Shown here one piece after another: positions 24,206-36,400 of a DNA stretch of 64,000 bases. Position 1 is the stretch's first letter; every line of letters starts with the position of its first letter. The DNA is from a virus, in IMG/VR virus record IMGVR_UViG_3300025785_000009, positions 62,001 through 126,000 of that record, one strand, 5' to 3'. The notes under the pieces were generated by a model, which saw only the letters and a program-made list of their open reading frames with translations, searched no databases and was not told the DNA's origin. Both the position numbers and the translations under genes were made by a program.

Positions 24206-27200
24206 ATGGCACAAACAACACGTCAAACAAATCTATTAGTTCAGCAAGACTGGACCAAGATTTATCAGACTTTTACCAACGCAGACTTTACCAGCTACGA
24301 TTTTGAAACCTTACGTAGCTCAATGATAAACTACCTCAAAGTTTATTATCCCGAGTCATTCAACGATTTCCTAGAAAGTTCAGAATATCTAGCATTGATA
24401 GATATGATTGCGTTTTTGGGTCAAAGTTTAGCTTTCCGTACTGACCTAAATGCCCGTGAAAATTTTATAGACACAGCACAGCGTCGAGACAGCATCATGA
24501 AGTTGGCTCGTATGCTCAGTTACAATCCCAAACGTGCCAACAGCTCAAATGGCCTGTTAAAAATTGAAAGCGTCAGCACAACAGAATCTATTACCGACAG
24601 CTCAGGACAAGACTTGTCCAATGCCACCATATTATGGAACGACACCACAAACGACAACTGGTTGGAACAATTTACCACAGTACTGAATTCTGCATTGATT
24701 TCCAATCAAGTGATTGGCAAACCTGGCAACACACAAACAATCAACGGTATTGAAACACAAGAATATTCCATTGGCATCAACACAAATACTTTGCCAGTGG
24801 CACAGTTCAGTACCACAGTTCGTGGCAACACTTTGAGCTTTGAAGCTGTCAGTGCAACCACAGTGGGCAAAACTTATGTGTACGAAGCGGACCCTACCAC
24901 AGTAGGCAAGTTCAATATCCTGTATCGTAACGACAACAACGGCAACGGCAGCGTCAACACTGGATTTTTCTTGTATTTCAAACAGGGCACACTGAATGCC
25001 ACAACATTTGATATCAAGAACAGCATACCCAACAACTATGTGAGTATTCCTGGCACCAACGTCAACAACACCGATGCTTGGCTATATAGCCTAAATACCG
25101 ATCAATCGCCTAACCAATTGTGGGATCAAGTTCCAGCTTTGGGCGGAGTAAACGTGATTTACAATCAACAAGTTGACAAGAATCTTTATCAAATCAACAC
25201 GCTCAACAACGATCAGGTCAACTTGGTATTTGGTGACGGCAGTTTCTCAAATATTCCGCAGGGCCTATTTAAATTTTTCTATCGCGTGTGCAACGGTTCC
25301 ACCTACAGTATAACTCCGGACGATATGGCTCTAGTGACAGTGGCATTTCCTTACATCAGTGCCAAGAACTCAATTGAAACTATCACATTCACAGCCAGCT
25401 TGAAATACACAGTGACCAATGCCACAGCGGCACAAAGTCTGGCCAGCATCAAAGCCTTGGCACCTCAACAGTATTACACACAAAATCGTATGATCACTGG
25501 CGAGGATTACAACATATTTCCGTTGACCACTTTTACTGGCATACAAAAAGTCAAAGCAGTTAACCGTACCAGTTCGGGTGTGAGCCTGTACTTGGATGCC
25601 ATTGATCCAACTGGCAGTTATTCAACCACAAATATTTTTGGTGATGACGGTATCATTTCTTCAAACACCAAAACACAATCAAACACCTTTGATTTCCTGA
25701 CCAGCAACGACATTTACACAACCATTTACAATGATGTGATTCCCATGATCAACAGTACGGAAATGCGTAATTACTATTACAAAAATTTCCCACGTATTGA
25801 CGCTGTAGACAGCCAGCAGTGGACAGCCAATACTGTGTTTACCAGCAATACTGTGGTGTCATACAACGGACAAAATTATCAAGTTACAGCCAACGTGTTT
25901 GCCGATACCTGGGCCAATGTATCCAACGTGGCAATCACATCGGTGTCGGGATTGACATTCCATCAAACATCAAACAGTACTGCAATCAGCTCAGGTACAT
26001 TGACATTGGCAAATACCGTGCAGGCTGTGGGCGGATCAGCCACAGGCAATTTGCAATATGTGAATTCTGGTGCGCTGTTGCGATTTGTCGCTCCATCCAA
26101 TTACCACTTCGACGCAGCTCAAACACTACAACCCGGAAATGTGGCATTGCCCACTGATTCAACACACTTGTATGCTGCTGTCTCCTCAGTAGTAGCCAGT
26201 ACAGATTTAAACACCCCCAATTTGATCAAGTTGGCCACAGTGGTACCAACCGGTGCAGTCTTGGACAAAGGTGGAATAATTCCAGCTTACAAAAACGATT
26301 TTACTAACAGTTTAGTATCCACATTGGTTACACAGGTTCAGGCACACGTGAACTTTGGTTTACGTTTTAATCAATTGACACAGGCCTGGGAAAATATTTT
26401 ACCAGCCGACATTGGCAACAGTTCAGATTGGCTGTTAAAGTTTGAATATCAAAACGGCTTGTACAACGTGAGTTATAAAACACTGACTTACTCGTTCTCC
26501 AGCGCCGGTCATACCAAGTTTTATTACGATCCCTTGTCAAAAGTTTACAGTAGTGCCACTGGTACCAACATCAACGACACTATTAAAATATTGAAAATTA
26601 ATACTAAACCCAACTCTGATCGTATGCTAGAACGAGATCACATCTGGCAGATTTATGATTCTGTGGTTGAAGTTGACGGATACGTCAACGACTCTGTGGT
26701 CAATGTAAAAATTCCTGAAACACAAATGGAAAACGTTCCCAGCAATCCTGAGCTGTTCCAAACAGTGGCAAACACAGCCACTACTAGAGACAGCCTGTAT
26801 TTCCAATACACGCACAACGCACCAAGTCGCAGTAGAATTGATCCAACCCCAATCAACATCATTGATCTTTATATCTTGACAGCAGACTATTCCAAGAGTT
26901 ACATCAATTGGTTGCGAGATTTGACCGGTGTGGTTTCTGAACCAGAATTGCCAACAAGTACCAGTTTAGAATTGGCTTACAACAACCTAGATTCATTCAA
27001 AGCAATGAGCGACAGCATTGTTTACAATCCTGCCAAATTCAAACCCTTGTTTGGTGCCAAAGCAGATCCTAGCTTGCAAGCCAGATTTCAAATTGTAAAA
27101 AATCCATCGGTCAACGTGACCGACAACGAAATCAAGAGTCAAGTGGTTGCGGCCATCAACACATACTTTGACATTGCAAACTGGGACTTTGGTGACACAT

Positions 27201-27433
27201 TTTATTTCTCAGAATTGGCTGCATACCTGCATTCAACCTTGGCGCCCAATATCAGTAGCGTATTGATTGTGCCAGCCGACAACAATTTGGTATTTGGTAA
27301 CTATTTCCAAATCAACGCAGAGCCTTGGGAAATTATTACCAGCGCAGCCACAGTGGATACAATTGATATTATCACGGCTGTTACAGCAGCAAGTTTAAAT
27401 CTTTCTAACTCGATAGTAGGCGGTGGTGCATAA
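24206..27433 (+). CDS. 6: Baseplate wedge protein gp6-like, enlarged
   Basis: Read from the ATG at 24206 (1075 residues); the TTG at 24182 lies in the upstream hairpin loop and is unlikely. The N-terminal gp6/GpJ-type region is clear: LRSSMINYLKVYYPESFNDF (about 35-55), ALIDMIAFLGQSLAFRTDLN and RMLSYNPKR. The C-terminal third is also conserved (RSRIDPTPINIIDLYILTAD, then KPLFGAKADPSLQARF). T4 gp6 has 660 residues; the excess includes a module near 538-575 (WTANTVFTSNTVVSYNGQN) resembling chitinase-type carbohydrate-binding repeats. gp6 forms the inner ring of the baseplate. Its stop overlaps the next ATG. Confidence 0.92.
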   Translation: MAQTTRQTNLLVQQDWTKIYQTFTNADFTSYDFETLRSSMINYLKVYYPESFNDFLESSEYLALIDMIAFLGQSLAFRTDLNARENFIDTAQRRDSIMKLARMLSYNPKRANSSNGLLKIESVSTTESITDSSGQDLSNATILWNDTTNDNWLEQFTTVLNSALISNQVIGKPGNTQTINGIETQEYSIGINTNTLPVAQFSTTVRGNTLSFEAVSATTVGKTYVYEADPTTVGKFNILYRNDNNGNGSVNTGFFLYFKQGTLNATTFDIKNSIPNNYVSIPGTNVNNTDAWLYSLNTDQSPNQLWDQVPALGGVNVIYNQQVDKNLYQINTLNNDQVNLVFGDGSFSNIPQGLFKFFYRVCNGSTYSITPDDMALVTVAFPYISAKNSIETITFTASLKYTVTNATAAQSLASIKALAPQQYYTQNRMITGEDYNIFPLTTFTGIQKVKAVNRTSSGVSLYLDAIDPTGSYSTTNIFGDDGIISSNTKTQSNTFDFLTSNDIYTTIYNDVIPMINSTEMRNYYYKNFPRIDAVDSQQWTANTVFTSNTVVSYNGQNYQVTANVFADTWANVSNVAITSVSGLTFHQTSNSTAISSGTLTLANTVQAVGGSATGNLQYVNSGALLRFVAPSNYHFDAAQTLQPGNVALPTDSTHLYAAVSSVVASTDLNTPNLIKLATVVPTGAVLDKGGIIPAYKNDFTNSLVSTLVTQVQAHVNFGLRFNQLTQAWENILPADIGNSSDWLLKFEYQNGLYNVSYKTLTYSFSSAGHTKFYYDPLSKVYSSATGTNINDTIKILKINTKPNSDRMLERDHIWQIYDSVVEVDGYVNDSVVNVKIPETQMENVPSNPELFQTVANTATTRDSLYFQYTHNAPSRSRIDPTPINIIDLYILTADYSKSYINWLRDLTGVVSEPELPTSTSLELAYNNLDSFKAMSDSIVYNPAKFKPLFGAKADPSLQARFQIVKNPSVNVTDNEIKSQVVAAINTYFDIANWDFGDTFYFSELAAYLHSTLAPNISSVLIVPADNNLVFGNYFQINAEPWEIITSAATVDTIDIITAVTAASLNLSNSIVGGGA

Positions 27434-30400
27434 TGGCATTGATCAATACCCAAAACTTTTTACCTCAGGTATTTAGAACTACAACCAACCAACGTTTTAC
27501 CGGTGCAACACTGGACCAGTTGGTACAAGACAGCGTTATTGGACCACTCAACGGATACATTGGTAGAACCTTTGCACCCACTTACAAGCTGGGTGACAAC
27601 TATGTTCCTGAAACAAGTGCATTACGCAAGCAGTATCAACTGGAATCAACAGTTGTAGTAGATGACAACAACAAAAATATTTTATTTACTGCCGACTACA
27701 TAGACTTATTAAACACAGTAAGTACCAACAACGGTTTTGCAAACAACCATCAGCGTTTGTTCTCAGAAGAAATTTACAACTATGACGGAAAATTTGATTA
27801 CGATAAATTTGTAAATTACGGAAATTATTATTGGTTGCCTGATGGCCCTGCGGCTGTGGACATTTATTCCAATCAAGTTCCGCTAGCCGGCAACTTTGCT
27901 GTGACTAGAAATACCGGTGTAGGCGGTTACACATTTAGCGGTGCTGGCACTTATCAAAATCCGCAGTTGATTTTGGCACGCGGTGGTTCATACGAATTTC
28001 AATTGAATCAACCTGGCATTAAATTTTGGATACAAAGCGAACCCGGATTAACCGGTGTCGACCGAGCAGTACCAACTATCAGCACTAGAGAAGTGTTTGG
28101 TGTAGTCAACAACGGTAGCGATACCGGCACAGTCAAATTCAACGTGCCACGAAAAACAGCACAGGATTTTTTCCTGCAGATGAGAACAGCTTCTCAAGTT
28201 GATGCAGCTGCGGTATTTGATTACACTGAAATACAAAATCGTCGCTTGAGCGAATTCTTAAGAACATACCCCGAAGGCATTGACGGAGTCAAAATTGAAG
28301 CCGGCAAAACACTGGTGTTTATTAACAACAAGATCGACGATCAAAACTGGACTGCACCCTTATTGCCGCCAGACTATACTGCACAAGCCACTGGATATTC
28401 TGTACCAGGAGCCATAGTAGATCCTGCTCTGCGTACTGGTGTTTGGCAAATTAGCCTGACCCCCATTGACAACGGTGCCGATTCAGTAATACAGATTTCT
28501 TCTTTGACCACTGTAGATAAACAACAAAAAGTTTTTATTGTGTCAGGAAAAACCTACGCATCATTTTATTACTGGGTTGACAACAACTACTTGTACAATC
28601 GAGTACCATTGATTACAGCCGACTTGGATTATCTATACTATCAAGACAGTAGCAATCCCGACTTTATTGGCGAAATCAAATTGGTTGATACTGCCGGAAC
28701 TCCTATAGATATTGCAAATGATATCTTGGGACGAGTTGGATATACCAGTCCCAATGGCGTTGCATTTACCAACGGATTAAAAATACGTTTTGATTCAATG
28801 GTAGTGCCGGTTGATTATGCCAACCGTGAATATTATGTAGAAGGAGTTGGAACTGGTATTGTGTTGGTGCCAGTGTCGCAATGCATAGTGCCCGAAGCAT
28901 TTGGCGCAGATATAGCAACTACACCCGATTACTTTACAATCAATCGTGCCAGCCAGGATGCCAATCCCTGGAGCCGCAGTAACCGTTGGTTCCACAAAGA
29001 TGTACTGGCCACATCGGCCAGTTACAATCAAACAGATATCAACTACGGCCCAAATATTTTTGGCCGCCGTCCTATTATTGAATTTGAACCTAACCTACAG
29101 TTGTTCAACTACGGACGCCAACACAAACAAACAGTAGACGTAATCATTGGTGTAAATCCAAACGAAGCACAGAGTGATGCTTTCAATCAAGTTGAAGGCC
29201 AGATCACTGCACAAGTGGACGGAATCACAGTATACCCTGGTATGCGTATTATTTTTGCCAACGACTATGATAACACAGTCAAAGGCCAAATTTGGGAAGT
29301 GTTATTTGAAACCATCAATCACACCAACTTTATCAGACTGATACCAACCAACGACGACCCGGTGTTGGCATACGAAAACGTGTTGATCACGCAAGGAACA
29401 CACACCGGCAATACCTATAGATTTGATGGCGCACAATGGCATTTGTGTCAGGCCAAGACCAATTTTAATCAGCCACCAATGTTTGAACTGGTAGATGCTG
29501 ATGGCTACAGCTTTGCAGATACCACCGTTTATCCTGCGTCAACCTTTGCTGGTACACAGTTGTTTGGCTACGAACACGGCACAGGAACACCCGATGCAGT
29601 ATTGGGTTTTGCCTTGCAATATCAAAACTTCAACAACATTGGCGATATTGTTTTTTCAAACTATTACGACACAGACACTTTTACCACAACAGTAAATTCT
29701 ACCGTGACCACACACAACTGCAACAGCGGCTATATGGTCAAAAATTCTGGACTGGACACACAAACAAAATTAAACAACTGGGTGAAAGGTGTTGAACCAA
29801 CACAACAATATCAACTGTTTACCAAATTCTTTGAAGGATACGTGATAACAGATGATCAAGGTATAGAAAGAGCATTTGTACAAATTGATGTGACGCCCGA
29901 CAACGAAGCCACAGTACCATACATCAAAGTTTTTTTAAACAACACATTGCTACGCAGAGATGTTGACTATGTGGTAACTACCTATGGTGTATACAATGTT
30001 GTTAATCTTTTATCGATGCCAGCCATTGGAGATAAAATTGACGTTGCTGTGTTTAGCAACGAACCAAGCAGTATAGGCTACTACGAAGTTCCTCAGAACT
30101 TGGACCTAAACCCACTGAATGAAAATTTCACAACAATCACGCTTGGCCAATTACGAGCACACTATAACAAACTGATTGAAAATACTGTTACTGGGGCAAC
30201 TGAATCAACACCTTCGCAAGACAGATATTTAAAAGCGCAAGGTGGCACACTGGTACAACATAGTGCGCCATTGACTTATGCAATGAGTTTTTTAAACGAT
30301 CCGTCGGCCAATTTTGTTGACAGCATTACGGCAGCAAGAAAAGAATACACACGCTTTAAAAATAAATTTTTGGGCCTGTGCACCACGTTGAATGGTATTG

Positions 30401-33400
30401 ATTATAAAAATCCCGTGACCGGTGTTGATGCCATATTACAAAGTATCAATTTGGTCAAAAACAACACATTCCCTTGGTACTTCAGTGATATGGTACCACA
30501 AGGTGGCAATTACAACACCACGGTGTACTCTATTTTAAATGCACGTCAAACCAGTTACGAAATCAGCAGTTTCTTTGACACAACCAAATTGAGCAATCGT
30601 GCAGTATTGGTCTATTTAAACAATAAACAATTGGTAATGGGACGCGACTACCAATTCAGCACAGTGAGTCCAGCAGTTGAAATCATGGTTTCATTGACAT
30701 TTGGTGACACACTGACCATCAGAGACTATTTTAATACCGATGGTTGTTATGTGCCGGAAACACCAACCAAATTGGGACTGCACCCAAAGTTTGAACCAGA
30801 GATTTATCTTGACAGCACATATCAAACTCCTGTGCGTGTTATTAGAGGACACGACGGAAGTTTAACTCCGGCGTTTGGTGATTTCCGCGACGACTTTTTG
30901 CTAGAACTTGAGCGAAGAATTTTTAACAATATCAAAGCCAGTTACGCAACCAATGAAATTAACCTTTACGATACAATTCCCGGATATTTCAGAAATACTG
31001 ACTACAGCAAAGAAGAATTCAATCAAATTCTAAACCAAAACTTTTTACAGTGGGTCGGCAATTACAAAATTGACTACACATCAAACACTTGGTATGACGC
31101 CAACAACAGCTGGACCTGGAACTATGGCGGTCTGGCTGACAGCCTGACAGGACTTCCTTTACAAGGAACTTGGCGAGCAATTTACAACTACTGGTTTGAC
31201 ACAGATAGTCCGCACCTGCATCCGTGGGAAATGTTGGGCTTCAGTCGCCAACCAAATTGGTGGACAGATCGTTATGGTCCAGCACCGTACACCGGAAACA
31301 ACTTGACTCTGTGGCAAGATCTTGAAGCTGGCTACATTTGGAACGCAGGCAATCCCTACTACGATACAAGATTTGCTAGACCTGGCTTGACATCAATTAT
31401 TCCAGTGAACGAAATTGGCGATCTAAAATCACCATCAGAGATTCCGTTGATGGCAGGGCTCAATCAAAGAACTATATCTGGCAGTTTCAGCGTGGGTCAG
31501 CAAGGCCCAGTAGAAACAGCTTGGCGCAGAAGCAGTGACTATGCTTATGCATTGCAATTGGCTATGGCATTGACTAGACCAGCAAAATATTTCAGCACAC
31601 AAATTGACACCAGTCGTTTCTATAGAAATTCAGTAACTGGACAATTCAGCAACAGCGACAATCAAAAATTGACTCCAACATTGTTGGCTGTCAATGGCGA
31701 CAGCACATCGGGTACTGTGTTACGTACCAGCGGCTATATCAATTGGATTTTTGACAGCGTTAAAAATCTTGGCATTGATCCAGTAGCAAAGTTCAATCAG
31801 TATTTTATGCATTTGAATATGCAACTGTCTTACAAAGTTGGTGGGTTCACTGATAAAAAGATTTTGACGGTGAGTGCGGAACAAACAAGTCCGGGTTCAA
31901 CAAATGCCAGCGTAATTATTCCAGATGCAAACTACAATTTGTATCTAAACAAATCGGTTCCGGTTAAATCCATTTCATACAGCGCAGTGATCGTGGAAAA
32001 TGTTCAGGCAGGCTATAGCGTAACCGGATACGATACAACCAATCCGTATTTTACCATTATTCCAAGTGCGGTAAGCAGATCAGTTGACGTGGTAACTGTC
32101 AATGGACTAACAGTGAACCTGTACCAAGACAGCGCCAACGAAACAATGACCATACCATATGGTACAGTATTTGTAAACGAACAACAGTTGGCAGACTTTT
32201 TATTCAGCTATCAAAGATACTTGACCAGTCAAGGTTTTGTGTTTACTGACTTTGATTACGATCTCAGTGAGGTGCGTGATTGGAAATTGAGTGTCAAAGA
32301 ATTTTTATACTGGGCACAACAGGGTTGGGACATTGGCACAATTATCTTACTAAATCCAGCAGCCACATCGGTGACTATCAATTCTACTCAAATGGTTGTA
32401 GACGAAATTACCAATTTGCCAAACAGCAGTAAATTGTTAGATCAAAATTATAAAACCATCAAGAGCAATGATTTCAATGTGTTGAGAAAAGAAAACTTTG
32501 TCAATGGCAATCAAACAGTTGTGAGTACAGTCAACGGTACGCCAATGTGTTATGGCAAATTCAATTTGATACAGTACGAGCACGTGTTGATCTTGGACAA
32601 TGTCAGTGACTTTGGCGACATTATCTATGTACCAAGTTTGGGCAGTCGTCAATATCGTTTACGATTGACCGGATCTAAAACTGGCGCTTGGACTGGCGCA
32701 CTTGATGCTCCAGGATTTGTCTACAGTGACTTTACAGTAGTTACGTGGGAACCAGGAACAGACTACAAGTCTGGCGACATAGTTACCTACAGCAATCAAA
32801 TTTATGTTACCAAAACTGATTTAGATGCCAGCGAAACATTTAATCCACAGCAGTGGACCAGTATCAGCAAATCTGATATTCAAACTGGATTACTGCCCAG
32901 CTTTGGTCAAAATGCTCAAGAGTTTGAAAGAATATACGATATCGATCGTCCGCCTGTCAGCGAAGATTTTCAGGCATTCAGTGCTGGCCTAATAGGATTT
33001 AGACAGCGTCCTTACTTGACTGATCTAGGTATATCTGTGCAAAATCAAACAAAATTATACCAGGGTTATATCAAACAAAAAGGCACAATCAATTCTGTCA
33101 GCGCATTGACCAAAGCCAACTTTAACAACGTGGGCGGCAGTATCACCACCTACGAAGAATGGGCGTTCCGCGTTGGACAGTACGGTGACCTAGCTAGAAA
33201 TCAATACACAGAATTTATTCTAGATCAAAGTGTGTTCAAAACAAATCCTGTGGCATTTACATTAACAACTGATTCTTATTCCACTGGCAATATCATTGTG
33301 GACTTGAAGTTGGATGCCAATTTAAAATTGTCTAACGTTTACAATGCCAGCAATTTGTCCAGCGTAAGCACATCACTGTACAACAATAGAACAGGTACAG

Positions 33401-36400
33401 CATATCCTCAAGATTTACCAACTGCTGGATATGTCAATGTCAACGATGTTGACGCAACTATTTTTGATATAACCAACACCGTTACACCAGCAGTAACAGT
33501 GGGCAATTATGTATGGGTAGCCAAAGATAACAATCAACAATGGAATGTGTTTAGAATCAACAACACCGGATTGACAGCAACCACACTCACTTACAATTTA
33601 GACAACTACGCACAGCTGACATTCAATTCTACACATTCATTTGTGGTTGGTGATTACATACTGTTAAACAATTTCAATATTGACTTGAATCCCTCGTCGC
33701 CCACCTACAACACATCAGTGTTTGATGGAATGTACAAAGTAATTCAAATCAACAACAACAATTCTGTTGTTATAGCCATTACCAACGTGGCCAACTTAGT
33801 TGCACTGATTCCGGCTCCGGTACAGGGCAATGGTGCAGTATATAAATTTGCATCGGTTAGAGTGGCAACACCTTCTGGTATTGCATCAGTTACACCACCC
33901 GGCGGATGGATCACTGGCGATAAAGTTTGGGTTGATAATTACAACACAGGTGAGTGGGGAGTATACCAATATGACGCTGTAGATAATTCTTGGACAGTGA
34001 TCAGAAATCAAGAACCCCAAGTTGATATCAACAGCATCAACCGAACATTTTTGTACAACAAAGTCAACAACAATATTTTAGCTGCAATAGACTATGTTGA
34101 TCCCAACAAAGGAAAAGTGTTAAATTTTGTTGCCAGAGACATTGATTATCAACGCACACAAGATCCAGCACTTTACAATGCCGGTAATGTTACATTAAAT
34201 CCTGGTCTGACCATACACAACGATTACCACTGGGGGCCTGCTCAGGTAGGTAAAATTTGGTGGAATTTGGATACTGTACGTTACGTAGACTACGAACAAG
34301 ATGAATTGATCTATAGATTAAACCAATGGGGCAATCGATTCCCTGGCAGCTCAATTGATGTTTACGAATGGGTAGAAAGCACCGTACCGCCAAGTCAGTA
34401 TTCTGACGTGGGTACACCTTTATACAGCAATGACAGCGCCTACAGCACATATGGATACATTGATCAATCAGGATCAGTACAGTTGAAGTATTATTTCTGG
34501 GTGTCGGGCAGAGATGTGGCCAACACAGCGGCCGGCAAATACAACAGCGTTTCCAGTATTGTTTCTGCCATTGAAAATCCTTTGAGTCAAGGAATTCCAT
34601 ATGCGGCATTTTTACGCAATGACACCGTGGCCTTGTACAATGTAAATCAATACTTGGTAGCAAAAAATACTGTATTGCATTTGGGCAGTTTTAGTCCTGA
34701 TGCAGATTTAATACACAACGAGTATGCGTTGGTACAAGAAGGCAATGCCGACAGCGTTATTCCTGCAGCAATATTGGCCAAGTTTATTGACAGTCTTGCT
34801 GGGGTTGACAAATTTGGCAATGTTGTTCCTGATCCTGCGTTAACTCCGGCACAGGCCTACGGTATCAATATTCGTCCAAGACAAACAATGTTTGTGGATC
34901 AGCCGTTGGCCCTGATTAACTATGTTACTTTGGTCAACACACAATTATTAACCTATCCAGTAACACAACGTAAAGTACTAACAACCTTGCTCAGCCAGGA
35001 ACCAGTACCTACTGCCAATTCAGGTGCATATGATTTAACAGTTGATACTGTTGATGAATTAAATTACATTGATACAACGGCATTAACTGTGGGTCAAAGT
35101 CGTGTATTGGTAAAATCAGACAGCACCAATTTGGGCAAATGGGCAGTATACACTCTGTCGGGCTGTAATGGCACGGTGGGCATATTTACGGTATCAACAG
35201 TACAAACTTACAAAACCGATTTGTATTGGACCTATGCTGATTGGTATGATTCTGCTTACAATCCAACTACCACTCCCAACTATACTGTTAAAAATGACAT
35301 TGAGCTGGGCAAATTGTCACTGACAGCTGGTCAGTTTGTCAAAGTGTTGGATGGTGGTAACGGACAATTTTTAGTTTATCAGATCAACAGCGACCTTACC
35401 AAAACATTGGTGGGAATACAAAACGGCACCTTACAAATCACCACTGGCGCTATTCCAAGCAAAGAATTGAGACAAATTATTTCTGCAATGCAAAAAGAAA
35501 TTTTCATTGAAGACTTGGCGTTGACTTACAATCAAATTTTCTTCTCAATGGTCAAGTATGTGCTTAGTGAACAGAAAAATCTAGATTGGGTATTTAAAAC
35601 CAGCTTTGTATCGGCCACACAAGATATTAGAAAATTAGAAACTTTCCCGGCCTACATCAAAGACAACCAAGATTATTATCTAGAGTACATCAACGAAGTT
35701 AAACCATACAGAACCATACTGCGCGAATTTGTTATCAATTACAAACGCAATGATCCGTATGCCGGAGACATAACAGACTTTGACCTGCCGGCATACTGGG
35801 ACGCCAATTTAAAAACTTACAGAGCACCAGACGGAACACAAAGTACTGACGTTGCCTTGCTATCTAGTAGTACCTACCAAAATTGGTCCAACAACTACAC
35901 CTACAAAATTGTTGATGTAAGCATAGAGAACCCTGGATCGGGTTACACCTTGCCTCCGCAACTTATTGTTACCGGTGGTGGTGGTACCGGAGCCAATTTG
36001 TCTGCATCCATTAACTCATACGGCCAGATCAATCAAATTCGTGTGATCAGCCCTGGATCTGGTTATACATCGACTCCGACCATAGTTGTCAACGGCACAG
36101 GCGCGGGTGCAATAGTTAACCCAATACTGAGAAACGAATATACCGGAAACAATTCGGGACACAACGTGGTCAGAAGCATCAAAACCAATATCAAATTTGA
36201 CCGTACCACATATACCAACCCAAACACTTTTGTGTTTTGGAGCAATATATCAAGCAATGTTAGTGCAAGTTTGGGACAAACTATTGCAGCCAACTCAGTC
36301 ATAGTGTTGGATACACATCTATTTAGATTGAGCAACAACTACGTGATCACTGGAAATACTGTAACAAACACAGTCAACTTTCCTTCCCAAATTGTCAAAA

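Noticed and set aside
34190-34663. 157-residue minus-strand ORF inside the giant tail gene
   Set aside because: Cys/His-rich antisense frame with no start signal, fully inside a continuous 3530-codon gene.
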